From: Escallonia rubra
Lineage: Eukaryota > Streptophyta > Magnoliopsida > Escalloniales > Escalloniaceae
Direction of reading: 5' to 3'
Assembly: GCA_033065855.1 (NCBI GenBank)
Contig: JAVXUO010000425.1
Location: forward strand, 248,001 to 312,000
DNA: 64,000 nucleotides
The position numbers and the translations under genes are program-made. Below, in pieces: positions 1 through 21,845 of this stretch (within the stretch, counting starts at the first letter, position 1; each line of letters opens with the position of its first letter). Below the pieces are notes generated by a model. The model was given only the letters and a program-made list of their open reading frames with translations, was not told the DNA's origin and did not search any database.

Positions 1-3000
1 TTTTATCTTTTGTTTAAATATTCGACATATCTCTAACCGAATGCTGTACACATGATTGTACTTTGCTTTGTATTCATCATGGCATGTCATGATTAAAACG
101 TTTGAAGTACAATGCACCATAAGGTGCAAAACTCCTGTAACTTACCTTATTATGCTGTTCACCCTTTCTACCAAAAAAGAAAAAAAAAATAAAATCCATA
201 AATCCTACCTCACGTATTAACGCCCAAACAAATTAAAATAGCAATTTTTTTAGTTTACGTTCCGTTCCGTGGTACTATTTGAAAGTTGAAATAAATTAGG
301 ATTTCCAAAAAGCACCCAAAAGCTTCTACAATATTTAAATTTACAAAAACTTCCATCAATATTTAGAGTTTGATACAACACTGATCATGATCAATTAACG
401 CTGCCACCACCACCGCCGTCGTCTGAAGATTGTCATCACCATCCGAAGACCATTGATGTATGGAAATCTCCTGAAGTAAAAGTACCAATTTTCCTCCCCC
501 GATCTTAACCCAAGCATCACAAATAGACCTGGGATTTCAATTGTCATGCACTCACTCCTTACAAAATCCAGTTGTGATTCACGCATAATTTGCATACCAT
601 TAGCCGAGATGCACATAGGAACATGGGTAAATGGTATTTAATGTCATCCAGGTCAAGATGCAAAGCTGGCTCGAGCTGCGTTAGCCCAAAAAGCGTGAGG
701 GGATGTACAACGTAGGGTGTTCTCTATACATCCCACTGCTTATTGCAACACAATAAAATCTGGTTACAATCGTGCTGGTGCGCCCCAACTTGTGAAGCAT
801 GTTAGATTAGGCTGCCGAGAATAGGAATACCCTGTCGATTAGGGATGGACAACACTAGCCACTCCAGTAGTCGCAAAGGGATGGGGGCAGGAAAACTACG
901 GGTGAAGGATGTGCAGACTAACGTACGAGATCACAAAAACGTCGGTCTTGTGTGTAAGAAGGGTAGATATGAAAATGCAAGAGAGAAGACATCTTAATCG
1001 TAACATTTCAACACCGGCTGAGATGCAAGCGGTATAAGATTTATACAGTTGAAGTACAATAGATAGCCCATTCTTGACCCTGCAGGACGACAGTAAACAC
1101 GATTGACTGCTTTGGCACTGTATAGGTGATGATATGACATGAACAGATTTAGCGGCAGAACTCCAGCAGTCTTAAGACCATCACAATGAGCTCTGAAATC
1201 ATAATAAATTAGTGCAAAGTAAACACCACTGACCACTTGGAATAAGCACACAACATATACATCAGTACCATTTCACGCAGCGAGATCAGCTCATCGTAAT
1301 GAGCTCCGAAGCCTAAGCATAGGAGAAAAAAGCATAAAAGAATCCACATCAAGCTACTATTTGGCAAGTATATGCTCAAGGTTCTCTTAAACTACACGTT
1401 GGATAGTCCAGCAAGGTTTCAGGCTAATCTAGCTAGAACATTGGAACATAAGATCATCTAATACGTAAAAGAACCAGGCAATTAATTGAAATCCGAAATT
1501 CATGCCTCTTGCTTTCCTTTGAACCTGATCGTATCCATTCCAAATTTTCACGGCAAGCACGAAAGCAGTTTTGAATAGCAGTGAGCAATGAATATAAATT
1601 CAAGTTTTCTAAACAAAATGTATACAGAGAATTAACCGATATCATTCACGAAACAGGTAAGATCCACAAGCAATTGGGTAGGCAATTGACCCACAAGCAA
1701 AAATGTTCAAACGGGTTGTGGTAAGATGTAGATGCCATAAAATAAAGCAACATATAGCAAAAATGAAGAGCCCATACTGACCTCGCTGACAAGTCCTTTA
1801 CCCTGTCATGGAAACAAGAGACAATCCTCCATATGATACTTTGCAAGCCTCCTCATGCCTCCATACACACTTGGGTTGAATTTGACGTCATCCCACAATA
1901 TCACCCAGCTTTATGTTCTGTCATGACCTCAGGTCATGAACAAGCAATTCCAAGCCAGAACAGGGAAGAGATGGTGGACAGAGCTACTGATCATGGCATG
2001 AACAATGCAGCTCAGCCTCGGAGGATTAGAATTCGCATCAAACGGCCAGTTCCAGATTTGTCAGCTAGCAAGGAAGGAGAGATTGCAGTTGCTCAGGGAA
2101 GAGAAGACTACATTCACGCGCCAAGGTCGTACGGTGTCGTTAAAGGAAAAGAAGACATTGAGTAGAACGATGCCGTTTTCCTTAGTTGACTTAAATAATT
2201 AGTTAAGTCCTTTAGCGACCAATACTGTCGGTTGGTTTTGGCGCATGTGCCAAAACCCATTCGAATTTTTGCATTTGAATTTCTGTTGTAATTCACAGCA
2301 CATTTAAAAGGGGAAAAAATTTGGCCGTTACTTCGTTTAGAGGAATTTTCTTCCTACTCCTTATATAGCGACAATCAATTGTCTCTAAATGTTTCTAGCA
2401 ACTTTTATTTAGCGACGCTAAAAAAATGTTGCTAATAATTGTTAATAAAAGTGTTAGAAGAAAGGTCGATTGAAACATCTAACGACAATTAATTGTTACT
2501 AAACATGGGGTTGAAGGAAAATTCCTACAACTCGGGTAAGAGCCAAAAGAGGGAAAAGAACTGTGAGAAGGCATGTAATCTGTGAATGAAAAATTCGAAT
2601 TCTCACCCTCCTTCTCCCTTCTTCTTCTTCCTTTCTCAAGTTCCTTAATAAAATCTTCTCAGAACCTTCTTCAATTCTGTTCTATCTTCTATTATCTCTT
2701 ATAATTCTTGGTGGTTCAAAGCCTTGACTTTGGCTCAACTCTACTTCAAAGAACCCGACGATGATGCCAGGAAACTCTTCTTCACCGTCCTCTAATTCCT
2801 GATTAGCGCCTCCTTTTTCAAGAACTTAGCTCAATTCTGCACTACCTACTAAGTGGATTGTGAAGTTATAGCTTCTTGTGGTTGTGGAATGGAGGTGATG
2901 GCGGCGGTGCCAGAAATGGTGCCGTAGATGGAGGTAATGGCGACGACGATGCCGAAAATGAAGGCGATGGATCTCAATGGAAATGAAGAAGGAGATCAAG

Positions 3001-3837
3001 CTGGAGATAGAGATGATGGTTGTGTTGCCGATAATGAAGGTGATGGAGCTGCTGGAAGTCAAGGAGTTGGAGCTGGACTTTAGGCAGATCTATTATAGAT
3101 CTGCCTAATGTCCAACCCAGACATATTTCCGATGTTCAATAATAGTGACCTGGGATGAGGCTAACTGCAGAATCTTTTCTTTTAGGACGGGTTAAAAAGG
3201 ATAAAAAAGGTTACATTACTGTACATTAAACAATTTTAGATGATCAGGACTACTAATCCGAGCCACCGAATGTCGTGAACAAAACTAAGCTAAGGACTGG
3301 CAAGGGCGTGTACCTAGTCTTCTTCAGTGTACTTGTAGCGACATTTCCATTCGTGAGCAAAGTAGTTTTCCGAGTGTTAAATCAAACACACAGAACGTTC
3401 TACTAAAAAAACTAGTGATGCTTTCGGCTACTGGACTTTCACCATCTAGGGTTTAGCACTCCACCGCTTCGCCTAATCAACCCCAACATAGTCGAGAAGA
3501 ATGGTCCTGCTGCGTTCTTCTCTTGAATGTTGTCACGCCATCGTAACATGGACTTGGCGTCAAATATTTCTAGTTCTCCAGGCGGTCCACTCCTGAAGTT
3601 CTGTCTCTGTTACTGGCAGCTCAATATGCTTTATATAACTTCTTTTTCATATAAAAAAAAATAAAAAAAAAATAACGGAACTAGTTTATCAATTTTCAGG
3701 ACTCTTGACTATGAGTTGAAACTTAACAGGAAAGTTTATTCATGCAACTGTTTCCAAAATGAAACCTAAAAGATCAAGCCAAATGAGGCAAAATCCGGCA
3801 TTGTTTTTGCAAAACTTTTGACAATTGCGTCTATCGT
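1..3837. other. Intergenic region, no supported gene
   Basis: No reading frame here is recognisable. The longest plus-strand frame (1833-2165, 110 codons) has no family resemblance I can name, although its run RRIRIRIKRPVPD looks protein-like. Around 2208-2510 the motif TAGCGAC and its variants recur several times, in both orientations, as in some plant miniature transposons; I could not find matching ends. Bases 2880-3075 are a purine-rich low-complexity stretch whose minus-strand frame is only Ser/His/Arg repeats. A perfect 14-bp inverted repeat lies at 3080-3108. Confidence 0.5.
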
Positions 3838-13167
<9,330 letters not shown>

Positions 13168-16100
13168 CGATTTCTCAAACACACAGTCACACACGCACAA
13201 TATCACAGATTTCGCGGAGACAGGGTTTCGGCTTTCTCTCTCTCTCCAAGTCTCAATCTTAACTGAAAGAAGTGTTAAGGACTCTGACGTCCTTGGAATA
13301 TCCGCCTAAGGGTATTTTGGGGATCTTCTAAAATTTTCACCTTCGTTTTTGTCGCTATAGTTATTGCTCCATTCGACTTCCTAACAAATAAATCGTTAAC
13401 TTCACAAGTCATTTTCATAAAATTTATGCAACGAATATAGCTTTGATACAGAGTCAAATGAAACAGAAATTATGAACGGAAGAATTATTGCTTTACTGCT
13501 AGTCTCTTTCTTTTAGCGACAATTTGAAAAGCATCATTGATGTTATTTTGGACTTACCTAACTTCACACACTGAACATTTGGTTGGTGGGAGCATGGAAT
13601 GCACGGCGAAGGGAAAGTGAGGGAGCATATTCTACTTAAATATTTTTGCTTCGCACTTCGGACAATTAGTAATAATTTTTCTGTGTTTGTATCTTATAAC
13701 TACTGAACGCGTAAAAGTTAACTTCACTAATTATTTTTATTACATCTACGTAACAAACATAACTTTGATAATAAATTAAATGAAACAATAATTATGAAGG
13801 GAAGTATTACTGATAATATCTTCCTTTTAGCGACAATTTGATAATAAATTAAATGAAACAAAAATTATGAAGGGAAGTATTACTGATAATATCTTCCTTT
13901 TAGCGACAATATGGAAAGCATCATTGCTGTTAGTTTGGACTTACCTAACTTTGGGACTACACATTTGGTTGGTGGGACATTGCACCAAAAAAAAAAAAAG
14001 AATTTGGTTGGTGGGAGCATGCAAAGCATGGTGAAGGGAAAGGGAGGGAGCATATTCTAAGGATATTTTTTTAATATTGTATCTTATTTGGTTTGTTTTA
14101 AGCATTTGGCAGGGTGTTTGGTGATGATTTACACAGTTGGTGGGCCCTAAATTCAAACTTAGATTGCTAGTTGTTATTGGGCTTTGAACTACAAAACTCA
14201 CAAAGAACAAATGATGGGCTGTTTTGGAACCCAAAATAGCATAGAAAAAAATGGGCTGGGCTACTATTGGCTATTTTAGATAATGTAAGCACCATTTTGT
14301 TAAAGTTGCATTAGAAAAATAAAATAGAATATGTCGTTAATAACTTTCTGAGGCATAAAAGCGTCTTAAACGTTGCCAAGGAACTTGATAAAAAGCGACA
14401 CAGTCCTAGTCGAAGCTTCAATTTTGTCTCTGGGGCGGCTCTTGTAAAACCATTAAATCAATAGAATTTTTTCTACTATTCATATAAAAAAAATCGTCTT
14501 GAGTCCCAGTTTAGAATTTTTAGTGTGAACATCTGTCTCAAAATATAACCCATTTCACCAGAGTTGGAAAAGAGAAATGGAATTTCTAATGATCTATGGC
14601 CATAATCTATTTTGATAATTAGTGGGATAAGACTCTTTTTAGTTCCTAATGTAATCATTACAACTAATTTAGTCCAAAGAAAGCTTCTCCATAAAATGAT
14701 AAAATGTGCTTGCAATGCTCTTAGGGTCCAAAAGTTTTGTGTCCCTTGGTTGAAAGTGGTATGGTTCTCTGAAAATATACGTTAAATGTTTGAATTCTAC
14801 ATGAGTTTTCTTCGTTGTTCTTTATGATCTCCTAAATTTAAGTAGATAATTTTGATGGGAGTTTTATTACGTCGTAGTTGTTTTAGAGTTTAACAGAAAT
14901 AAATGAACATTTGGAAGAGCAACTCCTACATTTTTTGTTAAATCCGTTGAACTAGTATCGTCCTACGGTAACACGCAGCTAGCTTCCTACGTTCTATAAT
15001 TCCGTGTTTAAAATAGATCAAAACAACAAGTTGTTTGATCGGCACTACCGCGTGCACAAACAATTAGAAATCCGCCTTTAGGGTGGCGCGCAAACAGCCT
15101 TTGAGCTGCAATGACAAGACTTTACCCAAGTGGAATGGCACATCAATATGTTTGGCATTAAGTTCATAAGGGATTAAGGCCTCTTTTCACTTGGTAATGT
15201 GGTTATTGCAGCCACATGCACCGCAATAATGTAATTCAGTTTGGCAACTTGCAAATTTGGCATAAGGAGCTACCATAAGACTGAGAATTGCATATAATGT
15301 TTCCTTCCACAGGATCTGTCAATCATGACAAAAACAGATGAACATGTCACATTCCAAAGGCTTGCATTATCTCTAGCTGGGGGATCTCTCTCTTGATCTT
15401 CTCCGTCATTGGACTGTGCAAATGGGGAAGCACTGGTAAAGCAAAAGTTCTTATATTGGGGAAGCACAAGCAGCACGTATTAGGCATGCTTTATTCAGAA
15501 CTACCAGCAAGCCTTACAATTTTAAATTGTTTGACATCATAAACATGGGCCATGGCCTGTCTGTTCGTTTATATGCAATCATACTGTACCTAGATTTCAA
15601 AATCCTAAATATTCAGACAGGGGTGAGGCCATTTGATTGGAAAAATGACTCAAATCCTTGTAACTTTCCTTTAGTATATAGATACAGTTCACTTATCAGA
15701 CATCATAACTCATCTAATTTAAGAATTTTAATAAATCACATCCATATATATACACCGTTCGAGTCATTTTCTTTCTTCTCTCGTTCGCATTCATGTAGTT
15801 ACGGTTGCTCTATGGCGACCTTGAGGTCACGTTATGAGGAATAGCTAATCTTGTAATAGACCACAATGTATTTTGAGCTCAGCAGAAGGGTTTTTGGGAA
15901 GGGCTTCAGAACAACTTGTCATTAAAGTGCACCCCAAGTACAACAACAGCCTATGTTGAAGGTTCTGCTACAGCTTCAATGATGAGGCCATGTGGTTCAA
16001 AATCAGGTTAAGCACATCTTAATGAGTAGAGGAGTACTTTTGGACCAACTTCACATACACTCCCTCTGTATTCTTTTTTCCTCCTTCCTACTCCTTCAAC

Positions 16101-16481
16101 ATTAAAGGTTCAATTAAGTACACAAGTGCTAGTCCTAGCATGGCATGTGAATCCAGCCAAAGTGTCACTTTTTCATTTGTTATCCTTTTGGAATCTGCAT
16201 CTTACTACCTAAAGGACCTCATCTTCCCATTTGTGCGCACTTTTAACAAAAGCATGCCACCTAAAACAATTAATTGAACAACATGATCACTGGCTAGATT
16301 AAACAATATAGATGTTCCCCATCTGCAACCCCAACCTTTGCTTTGGTTTATTTTTTTTTGGTACAAATTTGCTTTGGTTTATGTTTCAGATTTTAAATGC
16401 TTGTGACACAATGATGACCATGTTGCCCACTTTCCAATTGTGCATATATGATTTTTTGCCCTTCAAAACTGTCTCAACTTA
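13168..16481. other. Intergenic region upstream of PFP beta
   Basis: The first 100 bases are the probable 5' leader of PFP beta, purine-rich on the minus strand. Bases about 13430-13650 and 13770-14070 are diverged copies of one block. No coding region is recognisable between 14100 and 16481; the longest open frame (15527-15844, plus) has no recognisable features. Confidence 0.6.
13430..14070. repeat. Tandemly duplicated intergenic block
   Basis: Landmarks occur in the same order in both copies: AAATTATGAA..GGAAG, CTTTTAGCGACAAT, AAAGCATCATTG, TTGGACTTACCTAACTT, CATTTGGTTGGTGGGA and GGGAGCATATTCTA. In the second copy the segment ending TAGCGACAAT is itself repeated (about 13788-13850 and 13851-13911). 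Confidence 0.75.
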
Positions 16482-16491
16482 ATGCCTAAGA

Positions 16492-16959
16492 ATGCAAGGC
16501 TCCAGAGAGCTAAAGAAGCAAAAGCTTCAACTCAGAGGTTGCAGAGCCTTGTGTTGCAGTTGTAGGCTCAGCGTTTCATCCTCGGAGGAACCTGAAAGCA
16601 GAAATTCAGAGAGGTTCCCAACTATCTCGAGCCTATCGCATGCAATGGTTCAGGAAAGGTTAGATCAAATGATTAAAGAAAGGCAGGAAGCAAGACATGA
16701 AGACAGAAGAAGAGCAAGAAGGGAAGGAAGTAAATTCATTGTAATGCTTGCCACAGAGATGTCCTCTTACGATCCTAGAGAGGATTTTAGAGAGTCCATG
16801 GTGGAGATGATTATGACAAAGCGAATATCCGAGCCTAAGGATTTACGTTGCTTATTGAATTGCTACGTCTCGATGAATTCTGAAGAATATCGAGGTGTTA
16901 TACTCGAGGTATTCCATGATGTTTGCACTAATCTGTTTTTTTGTTCTAAATGCCACTAA
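16492..16959 (+). CDS. OVATE-family protein, copy 1 (only open copy)
   Basis: OVATE-family proteins are plant nuclear repressors that bind TALE homeodomain partners and restrain cell elongation (family knowledge). This 155-residue frame ends in a clear OVATE domain at about residues 82-147, with [14 protein letters not shown] (94-107) and [20 protein letters not shown] (121-140). A basic stretch RRRARRE precedes the domain, and a Ser-rich [15 protein letters not shown] lies near the N-terminus. The start is uncertain. A better-looking ATG at 16482 ([14 protein letters not shown]) is conserved in the three other copies but lies in another frame and stops at 16563-16565, so either an intron or a frameshift separates it, or translation begins at 16492. 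It is convergent with PGG copy 1, whose stop lies 390 bp away. It could itself be a young pseudogene. Confidence 0.7.
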   Translation: MQGSRELKKQKLQLRGCRALCCSCRLSVSSSEEPESRNSERFPTISSLSHAMVQERLDQMIKERQEARHEDRRRARREGSKFIVMLATEMSSYDPREDFRESMVEMIMTKRISEPKDLRCLLNCYVSMNSEEYRGVILEVFHDVCTNLFFCSKCH

Positions 16960-17349
16960 TGGGCAAATGTAACATATTAGAAAAAATTAGACATTGTATT
17001 ACTAAGAAGAGGATTATTATCATGTGACGTAGATTCTTAATCATATGATCAGCTGAAATGTTGAACTTTGATATATTAGGGTCATGTTGGGTTTATTGTT
17101 TCTTTAGATGCATTTTCACAAGTTAAGAACATTCTTTAGTCAAAGAACCATATCTGTCCATTCACACCAGCCAACTCGACCATCAATGCAATCAGGAACT
17201 GGAAACAATACTATTACTATGTAACACTCAACACTTCACAATGGAAATTGAAAACCATACAATGCAGTCTGGAAATTGCCATATATACAAGGTAATACCC
17301 AGCACAAGATATTCACCAATCCATAATTTCCCAATTTCCTTTGGACCTT
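16960..17349. other. 3' spacer between OVATE copy 1 and PGG copy 1
   Basis: This is the shared 3' flank of the convergent pair. It contains no gene. Closely similar versions lie at about 26505-26815, 27340-27660, 38240-38596 and 45790-46161, and they tie the copies together as one duplicated module. Confidence 0.7.
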
Positions 17350-20300
17350 TCAAACGGGATATTGGGTACTTTGTAGTGTAGAAGGATACGTGGAACTAGC
17401 GGCACTCCTCGCATGGGATTTACGAACTCTGAATGGCTTACAAGTCCAAGAACGATGAGGCAAGCCACTCTTTGATCGAGGAAATACAGTCCCTATTTTC
17501 TTGAGTGAGTACTGAAAAGTCTTGATGAGTGACATATAAAGAGGCATGTATGACAATGCAAAGATGGTGACCGGGAAGAATGCCACGAAGTACAAAGCAA
17601 TTTTTGTCCATCGTTCCTTGTTACGTATCAATAAGATAACGGTTGCTGCAAATGCCAACATCATCATTGAAACGGAGAAGATGAGAAAAGTGAGACCCAG
17701 CATTAATTTTTGTGGAAGAGACTGTTTGAAGTCGTTTAACCGAAAGGATGATGTGAGGATCGAAAGAAACGTTATCACCGATGTCAAGGCAAACGTGAGG
17801 GAAAGTACGTCTGTCATAGTGAAAATTACAAAGAAAGGTTTGTCAACAAGGATCGGATAACCAGTTGTTTGATTTGGACCTCCTGGTACAGTGTAGGCTG
17901 CAGCAAAGGCAACGGTGGCAATTAGCACAGCAACAATTGAACAATTTTCAGCCGTCCGTTTTAGCCATTCTTTGGCGTTCTCACGAATTTGAGCATTACT
18001 ATTTGTAAATAACTCTTCAGCAGTCTCGTTATTGTTGTTGAAGTGCTTAACGAAATTGGTGGCGGTGACTTTCTGCACACGCTGCATCAAAATATATTAT
18101 ACTCAGATGCAGCAATATATTATATTATACCCAAAAACTCTGCTTCGCTAATCGTTGTAGGACTTCCTCCATTCCTTAATCTGAGTCCTCCTTTGACAGT
18201 CAAACACTCTATATACAGTCTTTTCTCGTTCTTAATTGCTTTATCCCTCTTGCATATTAAAGGTGTAATGAAGAAGATCATGTAATTCAATAGAAACCTT
18301 TATGAAGGGGAGTCAAGTGGTCAAACTTCCCAACAAAGGAAAGAAGGACTCACAGAAAGGGACGGAGGAGTATCATGCTTGAAGCTTAATGCAATTTCTA
18401 TGCTGTTATGCTATGAAATACGACATGCGCGCATAATAATTCGTATGCATGTCGAGACAGTTGGAGTAATGAATGAGCAGAATGTACCTCAAACAAGAGC
18501 AAATCGTCTTGCAATACCAAAGCAGGGCTTCGCATGTCTTCTGCTCCGTGAGCTTCTTTCTTTATGCCAACATAGTGCAGTATGGTGTTCCCATTGTTGT
18601 CAAGCTTTCTTATTAGCCTAATCATGGGAAAACCCATTCCCTCCACTATATCGAAAATCTGTATGTGCCGATACTCGATTGCCAAATGTAATATGTTACG
18701 CCCTTCGCCATCAACATGCTCTACTGCCTGAGGATAATTTCTTAGTATTGCCTCAACAATCTCTGTGCAGCCATATCTAGTTGCTATCATCAATGGAGTC
18801 CCTGCCACTTTTTTATTCATTTCTTGACTTTTTTGGGGATTCCGAAAACGAAAGGTATCTTCATTTCCAATTTTATCATCTGTTGGGGATTTTTGCCTTG
18901 ACCCTACACCACGTTGTTGCTTCAGAACAGTGGATGAACTCTCATACGTGTGGGTCTTGGGCTTCCTTTCACCCTTTGCAGATTGAGTTGCCTCCCACGA
19001 GGTGTCTTTTCCAGTCAAGAACTCGGCCAGTTGCACAGCTGATTCATATCTCTGCTTTTCTGCTCGAATAGCTTCCCACAAGGGTACTCTAAAGCCTGGA
19101 AACCCTAAATTCCAAGAAAGAGAATTCACAATATTAATCTAAATTGGAAATTAAATAGAATGCAATTGGTGTCCTTGAGTATGGAAATTTTCAGTCACGT
19201 TGAACACTGAAGTTCCATAGATGTCGCAATTACACCTAATTTAGCCTTGAATCAAGGTTTTTGGGGTCATTTTCTTTAGAATGTGCAACTTCATGAATCA
19301 CCTTGATTTGGGACAGTTTTAGGTTATCAAAATGTTTAATCCGAAGGAATTAAGCTAGAACTGTTAGGGAGTCATGTTATGGACATACAAACCACTTTTA
19401 ACCAACTATTCCTATCTGGAAAAGTCTTAAAACGATAATTATGAGACTGGGAAAAATTTGATGACCAAATACTTATAAGTGTCCGTGACTCAAAGAAGTG
19501 ACTGTTTTCATTTCCTTGTTGCTTGCTCGGTCTCCAGTGGTTGTTAGTGTGACGGTACTTCAATCAGATTTAGGGACTTGGTAACTTGGTATGGCATTTT
19601 ACCTTCTCCAGTTTCCATAGTAGTATCCTCAGTTGAAATACCTGAGCACATAGTTTTGTAATTTTTAGGTTAGAACCAATTAGCAGGAAAGAAACAAATT
19701 GCATCATCTGTTAATAATCTAATCAATACCAGAGAGAACTGAATTATAGATCAGTTATCATTGGTGTTTTCAAACACTTGCTAAATTCTTACAAACAACT
19801 CAAAATGACTTTCAGTGCAGATGTGGAAAGGTTCAAGTGTCATACAGGAGTAGAAGAGTTGCTCCAGATAATTTCCTTTAATTCCACTTCTGAATGCTGA
19901 TGCGTTGCAGGAAAGAAGTTGAAGACCAGTCATTCCATCTTCATCTTGTTTCTTGACTAAATATTCGTACCTCTTAGCGATTAGAAGGGCCAAGCCTGGG
20001 TCGCATTCCACAAAAAAAGATAAGAATATATAAAGAAGGTCACAAGTTGCACCAAGCTACAATGTCCAAGTGCATTATGAAAGCTTAACGACTTTATAAT
20101 AAACATGTTAGGCTTACTCTCCGTAGAAAACGGCCAACGGACTCTAACTTGCAGTGACATGACCCGAAAAAGAATCATACATGCACTCGAGTCTTAGGTA
20201 CTCACCAAAGTGGTCACAAAGGATGGTCATGTGAAGTATGGTGGTCATATCGTCCCTCTGATGAAATGCCATAAGATCAAGACCAGACTCACTTAATTTA

Positions 20301-20737
20301 GCCTTCTTACGGACTTCACTATCAAGAAACTCGAACATTGTCTTTTTTCCATAACGTGCTGCACGAAATAGAGCCGTCTCTCCATTATCGTTGCGAGCAC
20401 TTAGCAAATTTGGTGCCATGCGCAGCATTATCTTTGCAGCTGGTACTGTTCTGTCAGAAATGGCTGCCTCGTGAAGTACAGTGTTTCCAATTACATTTCG
20501 ATGCATCAGCTTGTCAGAATGGTGTTCGGACAACTGACGCAGCAAGTTGCATACTAAATCCTCTTGTTTAGTATAAGTGGCCATATGGAGGACGGTGTCA
20601 CCGTGAATGGTTAATACGTGCAATGGGCCTTCTGGAATACCTTGACAAAGCTGAATTACCTTGTCTTCCTCTTCCTTTAGCAGAGCATCATAGAGCTTCC
20701 TGTTGAGCTCACTTTTTGCATCAACTTTGGGAGCCAT
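17350..20737 (-). CDS. Ankyrin repeat / PGG-domain membrane protein, copy 1 (intact)
   Basis: Family: plant ACD6/ITN1-like ankyrin proteins of the plasma membrane or endomembranes, linked to defence and stress signalling; the exact function is not known. Five exons, all GT-AG: A 20737-20206, B 19995-19846, C 19641-19603, D 19095-18488, E 18081-17350. They total 2061 bp, 686 residues. Exon A holds ankyrin repeats (GDTVLHMA near 46, GNTVLHEAA near 84, GETALFRAARYG near 119). Exon D holds three more (GTPLMIATRYG, GRNILHLAIEY, GNTILHYVG). Exon E is the PGG domain: AENCSIVAVLIATVAFAAAY leads into PGG at 509-511, with about four membrane helices and then a basic Ser-rich tail. The start ATG has a good context (ACCATGG) and lies about 45 bp from a TATA box. 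This is the reference copy for judging the damaged ones. Confidence 0.93.
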
Positions 20738-20776
20738 GGTAATTGTTAGGCTTTGAGGAGCAATTTGCAAAGAACA

Positions 20777-20830
20777 ATCAATTTATAGACACTTCTGAGG
20801 CATATCAATTTATAGACACTTCTGAGGCAT
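20777..20830 (-). promoter_or_regulatory. Duplicated TATA-box segment upstream of PGG copy 1
   Basis: A 27-bp segment occurs twice in tandem (20777-20803 and 20804-20830). Read on the minus strand each carries TATAAATTGAT, so two TATA boxes (20782-20787 and 20809-20814) lie about 45 and 72 bp before the ATG. The other copies have a single TATA box at the equivalent place. Confidence 0.75.
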
Positions 20831-20859
20831 AATATTCATGGCTCCAAACAAGCTAAGCA

Positions 20860-21837
20860 TTGCACTTTACTTCGTCGGTTTTTATTCTTTGTTGACATAA
20901 AATTAATGCAAGACAACTATTTCTTATTGACTGAAATGACACGAGTACAAATCATTGAGTACCCCTACGTACATGCAGTGAAGTTTGAACTGGCCGGACA
21001 TATTGTTGAAACCTGACAAATATACAAATTATATAATTGTGCATGTTAAACTTAGATCTGATACAACTAGTTTTGCATGTTAAACTGCAGCTCATTTCTT
21101 TCTTCTTCTATCTACATCTGTATCTGGCCTTTTGGCCTCATGTTCTTGTTCCTTCGAGGCTTAGTTTACGAAAAAAGTAGTTCATGCTACTGGTTTCTTA
21201 AAATTAGGAAAAGCAAACGAAAAAGATTATGTATAGAGGGTCTCTACTGGAAAGTGAAAATGACTTGTAAACAACGCTTCCGCAATGTATTTTATGTTCT
21301 TGATATGCTTAACCGCCACTAAGAAGCATCCTGATGCACTAAACAAATATACAAGGCAGTGCTTTAGGGGAAACACAAGAATCATTCTGGTTCCAGGCTT
21401 TCAGCATATAACAAGGTATCCTACTTTCGTGATCCGCGTGAACTTTTGTTGATGCTGTTCCTTCCCCACATCGACATTGAGAGCAATGAGAGAGAAGAGT
21501 TTGAATAACAAGAGTAAATGGGGATATGTATATCCGTTTTATGGGCATAGTTTGACGGCGTATCATGTGGGATGTTACGTATGACTGCGATTTTGCTATG
21601 GTTTTAGTCACTGAAAAGTACTTTGTGGTTGTTCAACAAAGCATAAACTGAAGGGGTGTAGCACTTATCATTCCTCAGGTGTGCCTGTAATTTAATGGTG
21701 TGCGTGCTGGACCGTCACTGGGGACTTTCTTGTTCTTTGGTGGATGTTAATGGTTTTAACCATGCAAAATCCTGAATTCAAATCACAGTTATCATCGATT
21801 ATTATGGTGACTTTTGATCTCCACAATAAGAAATCAG
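20860..21837. repeat. Spacer block S, copy 1
   Basis: Upstream spacer of PGG copy 1. Landmarks shared with the other S copies are GAACTGGCCGGACA, GCATGTTAAACTGCAG, TCTACATCTGTATCTGGCC and CAAAGCATAAACT. It has no coding region; its short open frames are not conserved between copies. Confidence 0.8.
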
Positions 21838-21845
21838 CTGGATCA

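Noticed and set aside
395..616. A 73-codon minus-strand frame (MCISANGMQIMRES)
   Set aside because: It has a protein-like stretch but no recognisable domain, no splice partners and a low-complexity end; not enough to call a gene.
2826..3062. A 78-codon minus-strand frame rich in Ser and His
   Set aside because: It is low-complexity translation of a purine-rich DNA stretch.
17546..17860. Plus-strand frames conserved opposite exon E (also at 27857, 38772, 46358 and 57202)
   Set aside because: They are antisense shadows of the conserved PGG exon; their conservation follows from the coding strand.
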